From NCBI GenBank assembly GCA_028023455.1, contig JAQFVV010012420.1, forward strand, positions 7,769,194-7,833,193: a stretch of 64,000 nt of DNA, read 5' to 3'. The translations under genes and the position numbers were made by a program. The notes under the pieces are model-generated. The model was given only the letters and a program-made list of their open reading frames with translations, was not told the DNA's origin and did not search any database. Below are positions 62,581 to 64,000 of this stretch, piece after piece (positions within the stretch are counted from its first letter, which is position 1; each line of letters begins with the position of its first letter). Source of the DNA: Epiperipatus broadwayi (lineage: Eukaryota; Onychophora; Udeonychophora; Euonychophora; Peripatidae).

Positions 62581-64000
62581 TTCTAATCACTTTTGAAAAC
62601 AATATGGCCTAAAAAATACTAGGACCTATCAATATTCCAAGAACTCAATATCTTCACTTTTTATCAGCTCTGAGTATTAAGTAGAAAAATGATACAAAAA
62701 TGTATTATGTCACAGACAACACTACTTATACCACATTACTCTTATCAAATAAAGAAACAGATAAATTCACAATTATTTTAAAAAATGTGCAATAAAGTGA
62801 AATTCAAAAAATTCAACACTACTACAGCAAAAAAATCTATCTGTACTATATCCTCGTCATCACAAAATTCAGCATCATTGATTCTTATGCTTTGTGCTAG
62901 AATTAGTTCAAATTCAGCAAGACCCATTATTACAATATAATATAATTTCTTATGCATGTGTGGACACATGTAATTGAATTTCTATAAGTAAGAAATACTT
63001 TATATCCAACTCCTTCAAATCACAAATGGGAAATGATTTTTTCACTTTGATCAATCTTAGTAAAGAAATGATGAAGCTTCACATTTAAACTTGAATTTTT
63101 GTCAAACATTTATAATTTCAGACAATCAAATTAAGCAATCAACAAAGTTAGAATAATATCATCAAACTCTGTTTTTCCAATCAACTCGACATATCGCCAG
63201 AATTTTCTGAGATCAAACTCCAAACAGCACATTAAGTTCTGGAAGTTTATAGTGGTATTGCTAACATTCAAAACCAATTTAGTACTCAATTGTTATTATA
63301 ATTCAATATACAAATTTTCTCACATTATATCTTCTCAAAACCTTACCATAATTAGAAAATACTTATTTTCTTATTAATACTATTTCCTACACTCTTTCTT
63401 CCTACAGCATTTCATACACATTAAAATTACAGCTATTATTTTATGAGATTCAAATTTCCATAGAAGGTATTCACAAAAAATAATTAGTCATATAGTTTAC
63501 AACATAGATCTTATTGTTTACAGAGACTAAGTACAGAAAATATTAAAACAGATGCTTTAAAATATTTTAGATTGGTTAGGGTTTTAAAAATTATCTCATT
63601 CAAATATCTCTGCTGCTCAGGTAAAGGTTTTAATTTATCAAAAATCTCCATTTCAATCTTTTAACAAGTTTGAACAATCATTAACATCATTACATTCTCC
63701 CATATACCAAAACAGAATTAATAGTGCAATAAAATTAATCATATAAACAATTTAGATAAGTACTCTTCCAATAATCCTAATGTGAGACTTTAAAATGGCT
63801 TATTCAGATTTTTTCATTGTACTAATAGATTACTTATTAGTACAGAAATCTTCTCCTACAATTCTATTTATTTTTCTATTTCCATAAATATTCCAGCCAA
63901 ATGATTTCTTTTATTAATCTGATCTCCACTTTAGTATTCAACCTTTCTCTAACATTGGTCAGTTTCTTTCATCATTTTGCAGTTAATACAGAACACAAAG
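62581..64000. other. End of window, AT-rich, no supported feature
   Basis: No cyclase exon found in either frame consistent with the phase-1 donor at 60594. Short frames have no motif. Confidence 0.5.

Noticed and set aside
60595-64000. Next cyclase exon (start of the C-terminal KHD part)
   Set aside because: Looked for an acceptor followed by an E-I-(I/V)-x-K-V-type peptide in phase 1; none convincing, so it probably lies beyond the window.

Overview
This is a eukaryotic, metazoan genomic window. It is very AT-rich, uncoded over most of its length, and carries one split host gene whose exons sit among decayed retrotransposons. The phylum cannot be fixed from sequence alone. An invertebrate with a large AT-rich genome fits best, given its mixture of Penelope-like elements, several LINE types and a tRNA-derived SINE. 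A run of exactly 500 N (1203-1702) is a scaffold gap.

The only host gene I can support lies on the + strand from 7367 to 60594 and continues past both window ends. Seven GT-AG exons join in frame to encode about 240 residues of the intracellular juxtamembrane segment and kinase-homology domain (KHD) of a membrane receptor guanylate cyclase (natriuretic-peptide-receptor type). Exons: 7367-7466, 13255-13317, 42547-42624, 45971-46075, 54188-54259, 55106-55262, 60448-60594. The 63-bp second exon fills the gap before the VAIK exon exactly in phase. The extracellular/transmembrane exons (upstream) and the cyclase domain (downstream) are not seen. The exons total 722 bp in 53.2 kb; one intron is 29.2 kb.

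Everything else recognisable is mobile or repetitive. 2.1-5.3 kb: a Penelope-like element (PLE) remnant with RT and GIY-YIG-type C-terminus, an antisense zinc-knuckle ORF1/gag-like remnant, and a GATA array. 7.7-14.3 kb (introns 1-2): a SINE, two LINE fragments, a perfect inverted repeat and a large foldback element. 16-18.4 kb: a second SINE copy and a perfect inverted repeat. 18.4-26.2 kb: nearly featureless AT-rich intron. 26.2-31.6 kb: one decayed sense-strand CR1/Jockey-like LINE with PHD-type zinc modules in ORF1, interrupted by two foldback elements and a SINE. 32-42.4 kb: two antisense LINEs of another type, separated by two tandem-repeat arrays, one LINE carrying a 504-bp retroposon with a 13-bp target duplication. 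50-53.5 kb: a foldback fragment, a second PLE and an antisense LINE fragment. 55-60.4 kb: two more SINE copies, a short foldback, a LINE 3' end and a 286-bp TTA array.

The most interesting signal is in the foldback elements: their arms carry a 40-44 nt segment with hammerhead-ribozyme layout (CUGAUGA core, stem II, GAAA, minimal stem III, C17, pairing stem I). Hammerheads are known from the terminal repeats of Penelope-like elements, and PLE remnants occur in the same window, so these look like non-autonomous PLE derivatives with inverted hammerhead-bearing repeats. A second notable item is a very compact tRNA-derived SINE family (five copies), essentially a tRNA-like body plus a short shared tail.
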